From Brasenia schreberi (Eukaryota; Streptophyta; Magnoliopsida; Nymphaeales; Cabombaceae), in contig JAYKKT010000055.1 in assembly GCA_036023115.1 (NCBI GenBank), positions 13,020,501 to 13,084,500 on the forward strand: 64,000 nucleotides of DNA. The letters are read 5' to 3'. Shown one piece after another: positions 35,031 through 46,069 of this stretch. The translations under genes and the position numbers were made by a program. Position 1 is the first letter of the stretch. Each line of letters starts with the position of its first letter. The notes below the pieces were generated by a model. The model had not been told where the DNA came from. It was given only the letters and a program-made list of their open reading frames with translations, and searched no databases.

Positions 35031-36339
35031 AATCTGTAGACACGAAAAATCCTCATCTCCGGGTTCTTAAGCCTGAAGCGAATCTTTTCGTGCTTACGTC
35101 GCTTTAAAAGGGTGTGTCAGCTAGCTTTCTCAAACTAGCGAAGTAAGTTTTGGAAATATCTGACTTTTGTGGCGATTGTGGACAAGTGGGTTCTTTTCGT
35201 CGCAGACTTTCTTGCACTGGTGTGCAAGGGTCAGTCTGTATGCTTAGGAAAACTCGATTTTACACAAACACGACTCTTTTTAAAAAAAACTTGGAAGAGT
35301 TTTATCGATTGGTTTTGTCAAATTTGCAACTTTTATACATGGGATCTATGCGCTCCTATGTCTCTCGGGTTTTAGCCAATTTTGGCGTGTAGTCGTGTGC
35401 ATCCAGTGCTCGATTTCGGGCAAGTTCTACATGATTTGATCAATCGGGTTCGATAAAAATATGCTCCCTATCTCGAGTGTGGCGTATATGCAATGCAACT
35501 CATACAACTTGAAGGAAAAACCCAGAATTTAAAGACATAGCAGAAGGGGAAATATGGCTATATCTTAGATGCGGAAAGAAAATATATACCTATGTCTTAA
35601 GAGCGAGAAGGCTCAATGTGAGTGAGTGCTTTGAGTGTATAAATTGAAAGGCAACTCACACGACTTGAACCTTAAAAACCCAACTAAAGGGGAAATTAGT
35701 ATGTATATGTAAGAGCGGAAAGGCTCAGTGTGAGTGAGTGCTTTGAGTGTATAAAATTAAAGGCAACTCACACGACTTGAACCTTAAAACCCAGCTGAAT
35801 GTATATAAATAGAGCTATATCCTATGGGTTGTTGAGGCCCATTTGTGTGCAAAAGATGTGCAGATAAGAGCGGAAAGGCTCGAGTGTACGTGTGTGATTC
35901 GTGTTTCAAACCATAATATTACATCTCGGGGGGAGACTACACTCCATTATTACAACCCCGTATCGAATTGAATTAAGTTTAAAGTAATGTAAGAGAGTCA
36001 AGTTTGAGCACTTACACGTCGCCTGCTCGGGCTTTTCTTTATCAGTGGGATCCGACCTTGGATATAACTGATGGATGGTCCTCTCGCTACGAACCGATCC
36101 GATGCATGGAGTTTTGGGTGGGATTCGATTGAGCCTAAGGCGAGATGTAGGGGATCTAAGGTGAGGGGCTTAGGTAGGTTTTGGGTCTAAGTCCTAAGGC
36201 AATGGACGACTAGCTAGGGTTCGAGTTTGGTGAGGGTCCTAGTGCGGATTTAGGAAGGGTCCTAAGGAAAAGCTCGACCAAGTGGTGGCCGAGCTGGTTT
36301 GGGGTTTTCTTGGAAATAGTCCTAGGGTGAGTCCTAAAG

Positions 36340-36545
36340 GAAGGGCTCGGCCAAGGGTGGCCGAGCTGATCAACTTGGGTTTTAGTTTAGGTGGGATTTG
36401 GGATGAAATGGCTAAGGGGAATGGCTCGGCCAAGGGTGGCCGAGCTGATCAACTTGGGTTTAGTTTAGGTGGGATTTGGGATGAAATGGCTAAGGGGAAT
36501 GGATCGGCCAAGGGTGGCCGAGCTGATCAACTTGGGTTTAGTTTA
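36340..36545. repeat. near-identical ~103-bp units in E3 LTR
   Basis: The stretch running from GGCCAAGGGTGGCCGAGCTG through ATCAACTTGGGTTT to AAATGGCTAAGGGGAATGG occurs in tandem about two and a half times. The unit is almost unchanged, so the duplication looks recent compared with the rest of the LTR. Confidence 0.75.
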
Positions 36546-37145
36546 GGTTGGGCTTTGGGGGACCCAATAGGACAGACCTAGGGTGAGCTCGGCCAGCTAT
36601 TGGCCGAGCTTGGTATGGGCTTGGGTGGGGACGGTTTTGGGTAGAGTCTAGGTGCAGTTTTTGCAAGGTTCGGCCTGCATATGTCTGGCCGAACTTGCTG
36701 GATTTTCTCAAGAAGGCTGGGTGGTATTGAAGGTTAGGCTTTAGGTGCTAAATGGGGCAGATCTAGGGTGAACTCGGCCAGCCAATGGCTGAGCTTGGGA
36801 TAGTCTTAGGTAGGGATGGACTTGGGTGAAACTAGATTATTTTTTTAGTGAAGTTCGGCCAGCTTCTTGGCTAGACTTTGCTGGGTTTTCAAAAGGTGGT
36901 ATTGGGTGGTTTAGAGAGCAAAGGGGAGAGCGGTTTAGGTGGGTTCTAGGGACTTACCTTGGCCACGGTTTGGGTGATCTCCACGCACCTTCTCTTCATA
37001 TCAAGTGGACCATCCATGGCTGCCGGATCCACATGAGTTGCAGCAAATTTTCACGTGAAATGGTGTGGCTTCCAAGCTTACAAAACCAGCCCACGATTTG
37101 TACAAACAAAGGGGGGAAAACCAGCCCCCTTTGTTGACCTTTTCC

Positions 37146-37150
<5 letters not shown>

Positions 37151-37198
<48 letters not shown>
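37151..37198. repeat. (TC)n microsatellite
   Basis: 24 TC dinucleotides, i.e. (GA)n in LTR sense, about 65-110 bp downstream of the TATAAAA of the E3 LTR and so probably in the transcript leader. Confidence 0.95.
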
Positions 37199-37201
<3 letters not shown>

Positions 37202-37261
37202 CCCAAGCAAGAGGCGTGAATCAACTTTTGCAACCCTTTTTCAAGCCAGTCCCTCATGTCC

Positions 37262-37268
37262 TTTTATA
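37262..37268 (-). promoter_or_regulatory. TATA box of E3 LTR
   Basis: TATAAAA on the minus strand within CCTATAAAAGGAC, about 650 bp from the U3 end and 300 bp before the GTAAGT donor. Promoter use is inferred. Confidence 0.55.
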
Positions 37269-37914
37269 GGCCACTTATGTGGATATGGATCATGGATCTT
37301 GATTTCTGAAATCAGGATCCAATCCAAGTCTTGTTTAGATCTGGATCTTGGATCTGGATATTTGGATCCAGATTTGATCCAAATTTTCTTCTTCTTCTCT
37401 CCTTCTTGGTGTTTCGAGTCGAACGCTTTGTGCGGGCCTTGAGTTCATCAACACTCCGTCTTAAGTAGGGGTTTTCCCCATTTCATCGTCCGAGCTCCTT
37501 TTCACCTTTCCGGACTCTGTTTCAACTGATTTTGGTTGTTTTCGACTTGGATTGTTCGTGATTTCAGGGGCACTATTGGCTTGGCCTCCGATGCTTCCGG
37601 CTTGAAGTCCATTTGCAGCTTGGGCTCCTCTTTTGTTTTTGAATTTGGCTTTTCATGGAGCTGGGCTTCGTCTTTGAACTTTTCGAATCTCTATTGCAAC
37701 TGCTTTGGGCCAGGCCTTACCTGTTCGTCTGGGCTTTTGCCAAAATGGGACTTTTGTCCATTTTTAAGAATTTATGTTTCGACAGGGTTGGAAAACAGAG
37801 GTTTGAAGTATTTGAGTTCTTGGGTTTTTCGAAAATTCCAATTTTGGCTTTCTGAGCTTATTTTTGAACCAGGCATTTGTTTTTGCAAAATTTTTGGAAT
37901 TTGGGGTGTTTACA

Positions 37915-38311
37915 AGGTTTTCCCTTGGAGTTGTGTGAGTTGCATTGCATACTCGCCATACTCGAGCTAGAGTGCATACCTGCATCAAAGAAAATCCCGA
38001 ATCAATCGTGCAAACACGCCAAGACTTAACCCTTGTAAAATCAAAATCGCCCAAGTTCATGGTTTTCAAAAGGTTTTAAAACACTTCTTCATTCAAAATA
38101 TATTTTGATTTAAACTTGTTCCAAATGAAGTCTCTAAGCGTACAGACTGACCCTTGCGCATCGGTGCAAGAAGGTCTGCGACGTAAAGATCCCGCTTGCC
38201 TACAATCTTCTTCAAAAAGTCAGATTATTTCAAAACATACTTTGCTAGTATAGCAAATTAGCTGGCACGCCCATAAAGCGAAGTAGATTGCGAAAAGGTT
38301 CACTTCAGGCC
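37915..38311 (+). repeat. E6 5' LTR, segment left of E5
   Basis: Matches the right arm of the E4 LTR (29470-30100): GGAGTTGTGTGAG, AAATCGCCCAA, the U5 stem-loop near 38155, TGGCACGCCC near 38262, then GCGAAGTAGATTGCG. It continues after E5 at 53588. Its left part was cut off by E3. The last five bases (aggcc) are the E5 TSD. Confidence 0.87.
38307..38311. repeat. E5 target-site duplication (aggcc), left copy
   Basis: aggcc at 38307-38311 and 53588-53592. Joining them restores GGTTCACTTCAGGCCTAAGA, found in other LTRs of the family. Confidence 0.92.
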
Positions 38312-38721
38312 TGTAAACACCCCGAAATCCCACGAACTTCTCAAATCAACCTGGTTTTGTAAAAGCAGCCCCAAAGGGCCATTTGAGTCTGGAAACCCAG
38401 GAGCCTTCCAAGCAACCCTGTATATATATTTTGAACTTTATATTTCAAATATATATATAAATATGGCTTTGAAAACCTTTTTAAACACGTTTTGAAACCC
38501 CGAAGCAGCTTGGCCTAATCCAGACAGGACCAGGAAAGCCAAGGAGAGCCCGGAACCGGAGCACATGTCGAGCCCGACACAGCAACTCTTGTATCAAATC
38601 CACACCCCCAGGATCTCGAACGTCCAAGACCCTGTTATCATCAAAACATCGTTTGAAGTCATCTCCGGAAGGCAAAAACAGTGGCGGACGATCATGTTGG
38701 GGAAGACCCAACAAAGACGGA
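38312..38721 (+). repeat. E5 5' LTR remnant (U3 start)
   Basis: Nearly identical to 43494-43905 of the 3' LTR, then diverges after GACGGAG. The next ~40 bp hold two copies of GACGGAGAATGATCAAA (38716 and 38737, period 21) before pol linker sequence begins. The piece GAGAATGATCAAAGCC is itself like pol linker sequence near 38910, so the junction is a patchwork. Confidence 0.85.
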
Positions 38722-38754
38722 GAATGATCAAAGCCAGACGGAGAATGATCAAAA

Positions 38755-41700
38755 CTCGAAAATAGAGTGCTTTGACAAAAGAAAAGGATTTTGAAAGAAA
38801 CGTCATCTGCATAGCCAGACCAAAAGTTTCGAAATCACTTGAAAATCCAAGTACAAAACCAGGTCCTTTTGAAAACCACACATCAAATTCCCTCGGGTCT
38901 ATAGCCCACGAGAATGATTAAAGCCCAGAAGTGGATCCCCTAGAGGAAGATCCCACTTCTAAGCTCCCAGAATTTCATAAGATTCTCGATTTTGAAAAAC
39001 CTTCCCAATCAGTAGGAGGAGATTTCATAGAGGTGAACCTAGGGGACGATTCCAATCCCAAAACCATCAAAATAGGTGCATGCTTGCATGAAACTGAAAG
39101 GTTAGCATTCATTGCATTTCTACGAACCTATTTAGATGTGTTTGCATGGATGTATGAAGACATGCCGGGCATTGATCCCAGCATTGTCGAGCATCGTCTT
39201 CCCTTAGATGCAGGTGTAAAACCCATAAAGCATAAGCTTAGGAAAATATACCCGAATGTACACACGCAAGTTAAAGAGGGTTTAGAAGATATGCTAAAAG
39301 CCGGATTTATAAAACCTATTGCGTATTCTGATTGGTTATCAAATATTGTTGTAGTTCGAAAAGCCAATGGGAAAATTCGAATATGCATCGATTTCAGAAA
39401 CCTGAATAAAGCCACTCCAAAGGATAATTATCCTTTACCAAACATAGATTTGATAGTCGATAGTACTGCAAATCATGAAATGTTTTCGTTTATGGATGGC
39501 TATTCAGGCTATAATCAAATCAAACTAAGTCCACGAGATCAGGGTAAGACCGCCTTCACAACCCCATGGGGCACGTATTGCTATACAGTCATACCCTTTG
39601 GTTTGAAAAATGCCGGCGCAACATACCAACGAGCCATGACCACGATCATTCATGATCAAATTCATGAGCTTGTAGAAGTGTATGTAGATGATCTCTTGGC
39701 AAAATCTAAAACCCGATGCACCCATATCGAATGTTTACAAAAGATTTTCGAAAGGCTTAGGCTTTACAAAGTAAAGCTAAACCCTCAAAAATGTGTATTC
39801 GGGGTAGAATCAGGGAAGCTTCTAGGCTTTATGGTGAGCCAAAGGGGAATAGAAGTCGACCCCTCTAAGTGTCGAGCCATCATAGACATGGCTCCACCCT
39901 CCAATCTCACCCAAATCCGTAGCCTCCAAGGTCGTTTACAATCCATTCGCCGATTCATATCGAATCTGGCCACTAGATGTGAACCCTTCAACAAACTGTT
40001 GAGGAAGGGCACGAAATTCTTATGGGATGACGAATGCCAGAAGTCCTTTGAGAGACTGAAGGCATACTTGGTTAATCCCCCCGTTTTGAACCCTCCAAAG
40101 CAAGGAAAACCGCTTTTATTATACATCTCCGTGCATGCGAATGCTTTAGGAGCCCTGTTGGCTCAATACGAGGATGACACCCATAAGGAGTATGCCATCT
40201 ACTACGTTTCGAAAACTCTCTTGGCTTATGAACGAAATTATCAAGCCATGGAGAAGACGTGCTTGGCCCTAGTCTGGGCCTGCCAGAAATTCAGACACTA
40301 TTTCCTAGATCATGAGATCTGGATAGTGTCCAAGCTTGACCCAATCAAGCACTTATTCGAAAAACCCATTCTCACGGGTAGATTGGGCAAATGGCAACTC
40401 CTTCTAATGGAGTATGATCTGAAATACCATCACCAGATCTCCATTAAGGGGCAAGCCCTAGCAGATTACGTGGCTGAGTTCCCCTTAGAGGACACATATC
40501 CCACTCTTGTTGAAATGCCTGATGAAGGCATATTGCAAAACCATTTTCAAAACCACATTTTGGCAAACTCTTTCGAAAACCAAGTATGGAAGATGCACTT
40601 CGATGGGGCACGAAACCAACGAGGGGTTGGTGCTGGGGTCATCCTAATCTCCCCTGAAAAGGGCGAGATTCCCATAGCGGTCCGCTTAGATTTCGAATGT
40701 TCCAACAACGTAGCTGAGTATGAAGCACTCATACAAGGCTTAAGAATTTCGAAAACTCTAGGGGCATCATGCATCGAGGTCTTTGGAGATTCGCTCCTTG
40801 TCATAAACCAGGTTTTAAAAATTTGGCAAGTACGTAATGAGAAACTACTTCCATATCACGAGTTGGCCACTCGATTGGTCCAGTCCTTCCAATCGTGTAA
40901 ACTCACACATGTAGGAAGAGAGGACAATGGCATCGCCGATGCCCTCTCCTCCTTGGGTTCAGCCCTGAAGGTCGATCCCATTTCAGGGACCAGATCTTTG
41001 GAAATATGGCATGCGCCCCACCCATCCACACACGACTTGGATATTTGCCAAAATAACCCAGAGTCTATTGAAAAACCCTGGGTTTATGACATCAAACAGT
41101 TTTTAGAAAATGGGGGATTCGCCGAGGGTGCCACATTCAAGGATAAGGCATTCATCCGTAAGATTTCGACTCGATACACCATTCTGGGTGGGGTCTTATA
41201 CAAGAAAAGTTTCACCGGCATTCTGCTTAGGTGTATCGACCTAGAGGAGGCTAGGATAGTGATGCATGAATTCCACGATGGAGAATGTGGAGGTCATGTT
41301 AATGCCAACATGATGGCAATGAAAATACTTAGAGGGGGCTATTTTTGGTCCACCCTGAAAAAGGATTGCCACGATCATGTTAGGAAGTGTCATCCATGTC
41401 AAGTGCACGGGCAGCCATTCATATCCCTTCATCTGCATTGCATTCCGTGGTCAGCCCCTGGCCATTTACCATGTGGGTGTTTGACATCGTAGGCCCAATA
41501 TTTCCAAAGGCCTCGAATGGGCATCGATTTATTTTAGCAGCCACGGAGTATTTCTCCAAGTGGGTGGAAGCCATTTCCCTAACCAACGTGATGGGGCAAC
41601 ATGTGGTGGCTTTCATCCGGAGGAATATCTTGGCTCGATTTGGGGTTCCATGAGACCTTGTGTCTGATAATGGTACCCCATTCAAGAACGAGCGGATGGT

Positions 41701-42325
41701 TAAGTTGTGCAACACGTATGGCATAACTCACCACTTCTCTTCGCCCTACTACCCTCAAGGCAACGGCCAAGCCGAAGCCACAAACAAGACTCTCATTAGC
41801 ATAATTCAGAAAACCTTAGAGAAGGGTAGGACGTGGCACGAGAAGCTGGATGAAGCCTTATGGGCTTATAGGACTTCCATCCGGACTCCCACGAATGCCA
41901 CACCATTCGAATTGGTCTATGGCACAAACGCCATTCTTCCCATTCATACTCAACTGCATTCATTCCATACATCCATAGCACTCGACCTCCCCCTAGAGAC
42001 GCTTCAGCATGCTAGGATGGCCAAACTAGACTTGCTAGATGAGAGGCGACTCCTTGCCATGGATCATGCTCGTGCATACCGGCAAAGGATAGCCCGACAT
42101 TATGGCAAACACATAAGACCTCACCACTTTGAGGTGGGAGATCTGGTCTTAAAAACCATCCATCATCGTGGCCCACACCCCCTGGGAAAGTGGTGCCCCA
42201 ACTTGGATGGACCCTATGTTGTACGAGCAACCACTACAAACAATTCGTATTGGTTGATCGATGTAGAGGGTAGGAATTTAGCAGATCCTATCAATATTCA
42301 ATACATAAAGAAGTATCATGTGTAG
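38755..42325 (+). pseudogene. E5 ORF2: pol, the longest open frame in the window
   Basis: The frame 38931-41492 is open for 853 codons. Residues counted from 38931: GGDFIEVNLG (about 28), RT fingers (about 125-180), YVDD (251-254, nt 39681-39692), gypsy RNase H (about 395-490, with HANALG replacing the catalytic Asp motif), archaeal-type RNase H (about 550-690, Asp 558 and the other acidic residues in AEYEAL, FGDSLL and GIADAL), integrase zinc finger from about 778 with CHPC. A one-base deletion near 41412 shifts the frame, and a TGA at 41651 (Arg in E2) follows. The integrase C-terminal part is open at 41660-42325. The true N-terminus and protease are lost at the 5' junction. Confidence 0.92.
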
Positions 42326-43480
42326 GATTTGGATTAGATTCCAATTTTCGAAAATTCTAGTGATAGCTGCCCTGAGACATGTGAATAAGGTGCAAAGGCG
42401 AACTCGTATGACCCTGAGTGAGAGAATTCGCACTTGTGAAAGAGCGGAGTCTTCAAAATCGTGGTTACATTTCAAAATCCTTCTTCTTATAAAGAAAGGC
42501 CTAGTTCAATATATCAAGATACTTGCAAGTGGTACGTGCTATTTCTAAATAGGCTGATCTGGAATGGATCGAGTGTAGGCTTGGGATAAGTCCTCCCCTC
42601 TTCTCTTCTCCTTCCAAAAAGGAAAACAAAAGCCCAAACAAAGGGAATTTCCCATTCAAAGTCTCTTTCCAAAAGAAAGAAACCAGAATTCAAAAGAAAA
42701 AATCGATTCTCTTATGAAAAAGAGGGATTAAAGAAAAACTACTCCCAAAGGGAGACCCTCGATGAAAAAAAGAAAAAAAGAGGCCAAAAAGCTCAAAAAG
42801 AGCAGTTTTCCGCCTTCTATGCCTTAAACCACGGGACACTTCAGAAGGGACCATGGTATCTCTTTCCCATCCCTGGCTTATCCCAAGCTAAAAGCATGGT
42901 TCATTTCGAGGAATCCTAAAATAAAAATAGGATTTACTTACTTGAATTTCATCTTGTTTGAGAATTCGACGTTTCAAGTAAGGCATAGGAATTTGAAATA
43001 TAGTTTGTTTTCTTACAAAACCTCCACTAGAGAAGCAAGTGTTATGACTCAAACAAGGGCAAGCACGAAGAGCTCGAGATCCTTAGGATTGAGACTCAAG
43101 ACAGTTGTCCCTTTTGTAAATAGTTTTGTAAATAAGTTTTGAAAACCGAACATCGAACAGCATAGGATCTGCTCACTTGGAGCAACAGGCCTTGTAAGTC
43201 TCTAGAGTTCGACCACATCTGGTCTCTGGGAGGTCGCCACTCTTGGCACCACACCCATGTCATCTGCATTCCACGCATGGCACTTGCATAAACATGATCC
43301 CATTTAGGACCAGATTCCATAGTCCAACCCTTTGGCGTGATATCTCCTCCTACCAGAGTTTTAAATTGAGATTTTGCTAAAGATTGGGGCGATCCCATAT
43401 TCTTCGTGGATAGATCTAGGGAGACATTAAAAGGGGTGTTTGTCATCTTTGCCCTTATCCAAATCGATTTGGACAAGGCC
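42326..43480 (+). other. E5 3' untranslated region
   Basis: Collinear with 14722-15883 of E2. Purine-rich 42600-42800, 'ggcgtgatatctcctcctacc' near 43335. No conserved ORF. Confidence 0.7.
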
Positions 43481-43489
43481 AAAGAGGGG
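43481..43489 (+). promoter_or_regulatory. E5 polypurine tract
   Basis: AAAGAGGGG, then CATC and the LTR start at 43494. Same as E2. Confidence 0.87.
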
Positions 43490-44335
43490 CATCTGTAAAC
43501 ACCCCAAAATCCCATGAACTTCTCAAATCAACCTGGTTTTGTAAAAGCAGCCCCAAAGGGCCATTTGAGTCTGGAAACCCAGGAGCCTTCCAGGCAACCC
43601 TGTATATATGTTTTGAACTTTATATTTCAAAAATATATATAATATGGCTTTGAAAACCTTTTTAAACACGTTTTGAAACCCCGAAGCAGCTTGGCCTAAT
43701 CCAGACAGGACCAAGAAAGCCAAGGAGAGCCTGGAACCGGAGCACATGTCGAGCCCGGCATAGCAACTCTTGTATCAAATCCAAACCCCCAGGATCTCGA
43801 ACGTCGAAGACCCTGTTATCATCAAAACATCGTTTGAAGTCATCTCCGGAAGGCGAAAATAGAGGCAGACGATCATGTTGGTGAAGACCCAACGAAGACG
43901 GAGTACTGATGCTGTCAGGCACCGCACAAACCGTTCGTTTCGAACACAGCTCGAAGGAGTCAGAGTTCAGTTTGGATCGAATCTGGACCATATATATCCA
44001 GATCCCAATCCAAACCCATGTATAGACTTGGATTTGGATTTGGATCCAGAGATCCAATCCAATATCCATATCCATGGCCCACATCACCTTCTCATAAATG
44101 GAGGTGGGGCCCACTTGAATTTCACGTGGGATTATGGGAATGAGAGAGAGTGGGGGTGGATAAGATCAATTATGTGTTGTAATTAAGCTTGACTTGTGTG
44201 TCAAGTTTGGGGTTAATCATGTGGGTTAGCCTAATTAAGTGGGTTTAAGCTTGTAATTAGCCAAAACCCAACCTAGGGCTATACCAACATGATGTGGTTA
44301 AGATCTATTTGCCATGCAAAGGGAGCTCCTTCACC

Positions 44336-44645
44336 TAAACCTAACCCAAAACGCCTAATCCTAGCCTTCCACCCTAATCCGGCCCTAATCTGAGCCTAAT
44401 CACCTAACCCACTTTCCTAATCCCTACCTAATCCCAACCTAATCACCTAACCCACTTCCCTAATCCTTCCCTAAACCTAGGTTAATTTCCCTAAACCTAG
44501 CCTAATCCTAGCCTAATCACCTAACCCACTTCCCTAATCCCGACCTAATCCCAACCTAATCACCTAACCCACTTCCCTAATCCTTCCCTAAACCTTGGTT
44601 AATTTCCCTAAACCTAGCCTAATTCTAGCCTAATCACCTAACCTA
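44336..44645. repeat. degenerate CCTAA(T/C) repeats in U3
   Basis: Repeated words such as CCTAATCACCTAACCCACTT, TCCCTAATCC and CCTAAACCTAG with irregular spacing. The equivalent tract occurs in every LTR of this type (16730-16960, 46915-47165, 50755-51010; inverted 24045-24385 and 59985-60240). It resembles decayed CCCTAAA telomere repeat but lacks regular heptamers. Confidence 0.7.
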
Positions 44646-44846
44646 GCTCACTAAACCTCACCCTAGAACCAACCCACCTAACTAAACCCTAAACCTCTAA
44701 ACCACCCCTAGCCCACAACCTACCCAAACCACTTGTATTTAAAATATCTGGCCCTACCCTTTCCAGCCCACCTTATCATCATACCACCCTACCTAAACCA
44801 CCTAACCACTACCCCAAACCCAGCCCTAACCGACCTAGCCCAGCCC

Positions 44847-44854
44847 TATATAAA
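44847..44854 (+). promoter_or_regulatory. TATA box of E5 3' LTR
   Basis: TATATAAA followed by a run of C. The same site is at 59842-59835 (S4) and 24001-23994 (S1) on the minus strand; S3 has TATTTAAA at 51151-51158. It is the best promoter candidate in these LTRs. Confidence 0.65.
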
Positions 44855-45094
44855 CCCCCCCCCTTGGTGGCGGGTTTGATCACCTAACAGCCTCACCTTC
44901 CCAGCCGGGTCCTCCACTTCCCCAGCTCAGCCGAATCACCACCTGCTCCACATCCCGCCACCATCTGCTCCACATCCCGCCACCACCTGCTCCACATCCC
45001 GCCACCACTTGCCCCACTACCTTCCAGCTGAGCGCCACCACCACCATCATCATCCGGCGGATTCCTTTCTACCCGCCACCATCTCTTCACTCGG

Positions 45095-45741
45095 TAAGTA
45101 CCCTACATCCTACCTTACTACTTCTTCACTCTCAGCCACCTAATCCACTCCCATATCACCCTAACACCAGCCCTTCCACTTGCTGCCACTAGCCCCACTC
45201 AGCCAAACCCACAGCCACCCTAGCTACCCGCCACCACCTAGAGACCTGAGCTTCATTCGGCCACCCTATCCGACTCCCTAAAACCTGCCCATATCACCCC
45301 AATACACCTACTACACCCACTACCACCGGGCCCCATCTCCTAGCTAGTTCCCTTACCTTACATCACTCCTAGCCATCCTAACTACCCGCCACCACCAAGT
45401 CCTCCTAGTCGGCCACTCCAACCAACTGTCATTTCACTCGGCCACCATAGCAACCCGCCAACCTTAGGTGATCTGTTAGACCTCCCCTTAGGTTCACTCT
45501 TCGCACAACCTACCTTAAAACTAAACCCTATCCTTAGTGACCCTACTTAGGCCCTTTAGCCCAACACGCCAAAAACAGCCCTTCCCTAGCAGCCGGCCAC
45601 CTTCAAGGCGCCTCTTTCGTGCACCAAGGATATCCGGCCAGCACCTCCCCTTGCCGTCCAACCTCGCGGAGCTCCCTTTTGCAGCCCAAGGCGAAGGCCA
45701 AGCCCACGCTCAAGCAAGGCATCTTAGGACCAGCTATTAGT
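45095..45741 (+). other. candidate leader splice sites in the LTR
   Basis: CTCG/GTAAGT at 45095, CTCCCTTTTGCAG ending at 45684, a 55-nt exon-like segment (45685-45739), and then TTA/GTAAGTG at 45740. S2 has the same set (47578, 47975, 48025), as does S3 (51427, 51838, 51894), and S1 and S4 have it on the minus strand. Two consensus donors and a strong acceptor at fixed spacing suggest a spliced leader. Only RNA data can prove it. Confidence 0.45.
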
Positions 45742-46069
45742 AAGTGCCCAACTCAGTCTTTAGTTGTATACTTGCTTGAGATTCAATTCGATACGGGGTT
45801 GTAATAACGGAGCATAGTCTCCCCCCGCTTGTAATAACGTGGCTTGGCACACCCACACACGTGCACTCTCTTAATTGTGCACGATTTTGAACACACACGA
45901 GCCTAATCAGCCCCTAATACATAAGTATATACGTATACTTTAATTTTGTAGGGTTCTGCTTAAGTTGGGTGTGTAAGTCTTTCAATTCAAGCACTCACAC
46001 ACATTGAGCTTTCACTCTTATTTGAAAGACCCAAGTAAGGGCCGACCTATACAATTTGGGTTTCATTTC

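Larger units (their letters stand above)
35035..37914 (-). repeat. E3 5' LTR, complete
   Basis: 2880 bp, bounded by TGTAGACACG at 35035 and TGTTTACA at 37914. On the minus strand: U3 from 37914, TATAAAA at 37268-37262, a GA microsatellite, donor AAGGTAAGTC at 36957, GGCCGAGC-rich tract (36240-36830, with a repeated unit of about 100 bp at 36340-36540), GTGTAAGTG near 36010, subrepeats 35590-35790, U5 stem-loop 35204-35237. Followed by aggtt, the probable right TSD in the LTR of E6. L1 at 1-1782 is the same type. Confidence 0.9.

Noticed and set aside
44336..44645. Interstitial telomere repeat from a chromosome fusion
   Set aside because: The tract is part of every LTR of the type and lacks regular CCCTAAA heptamers.
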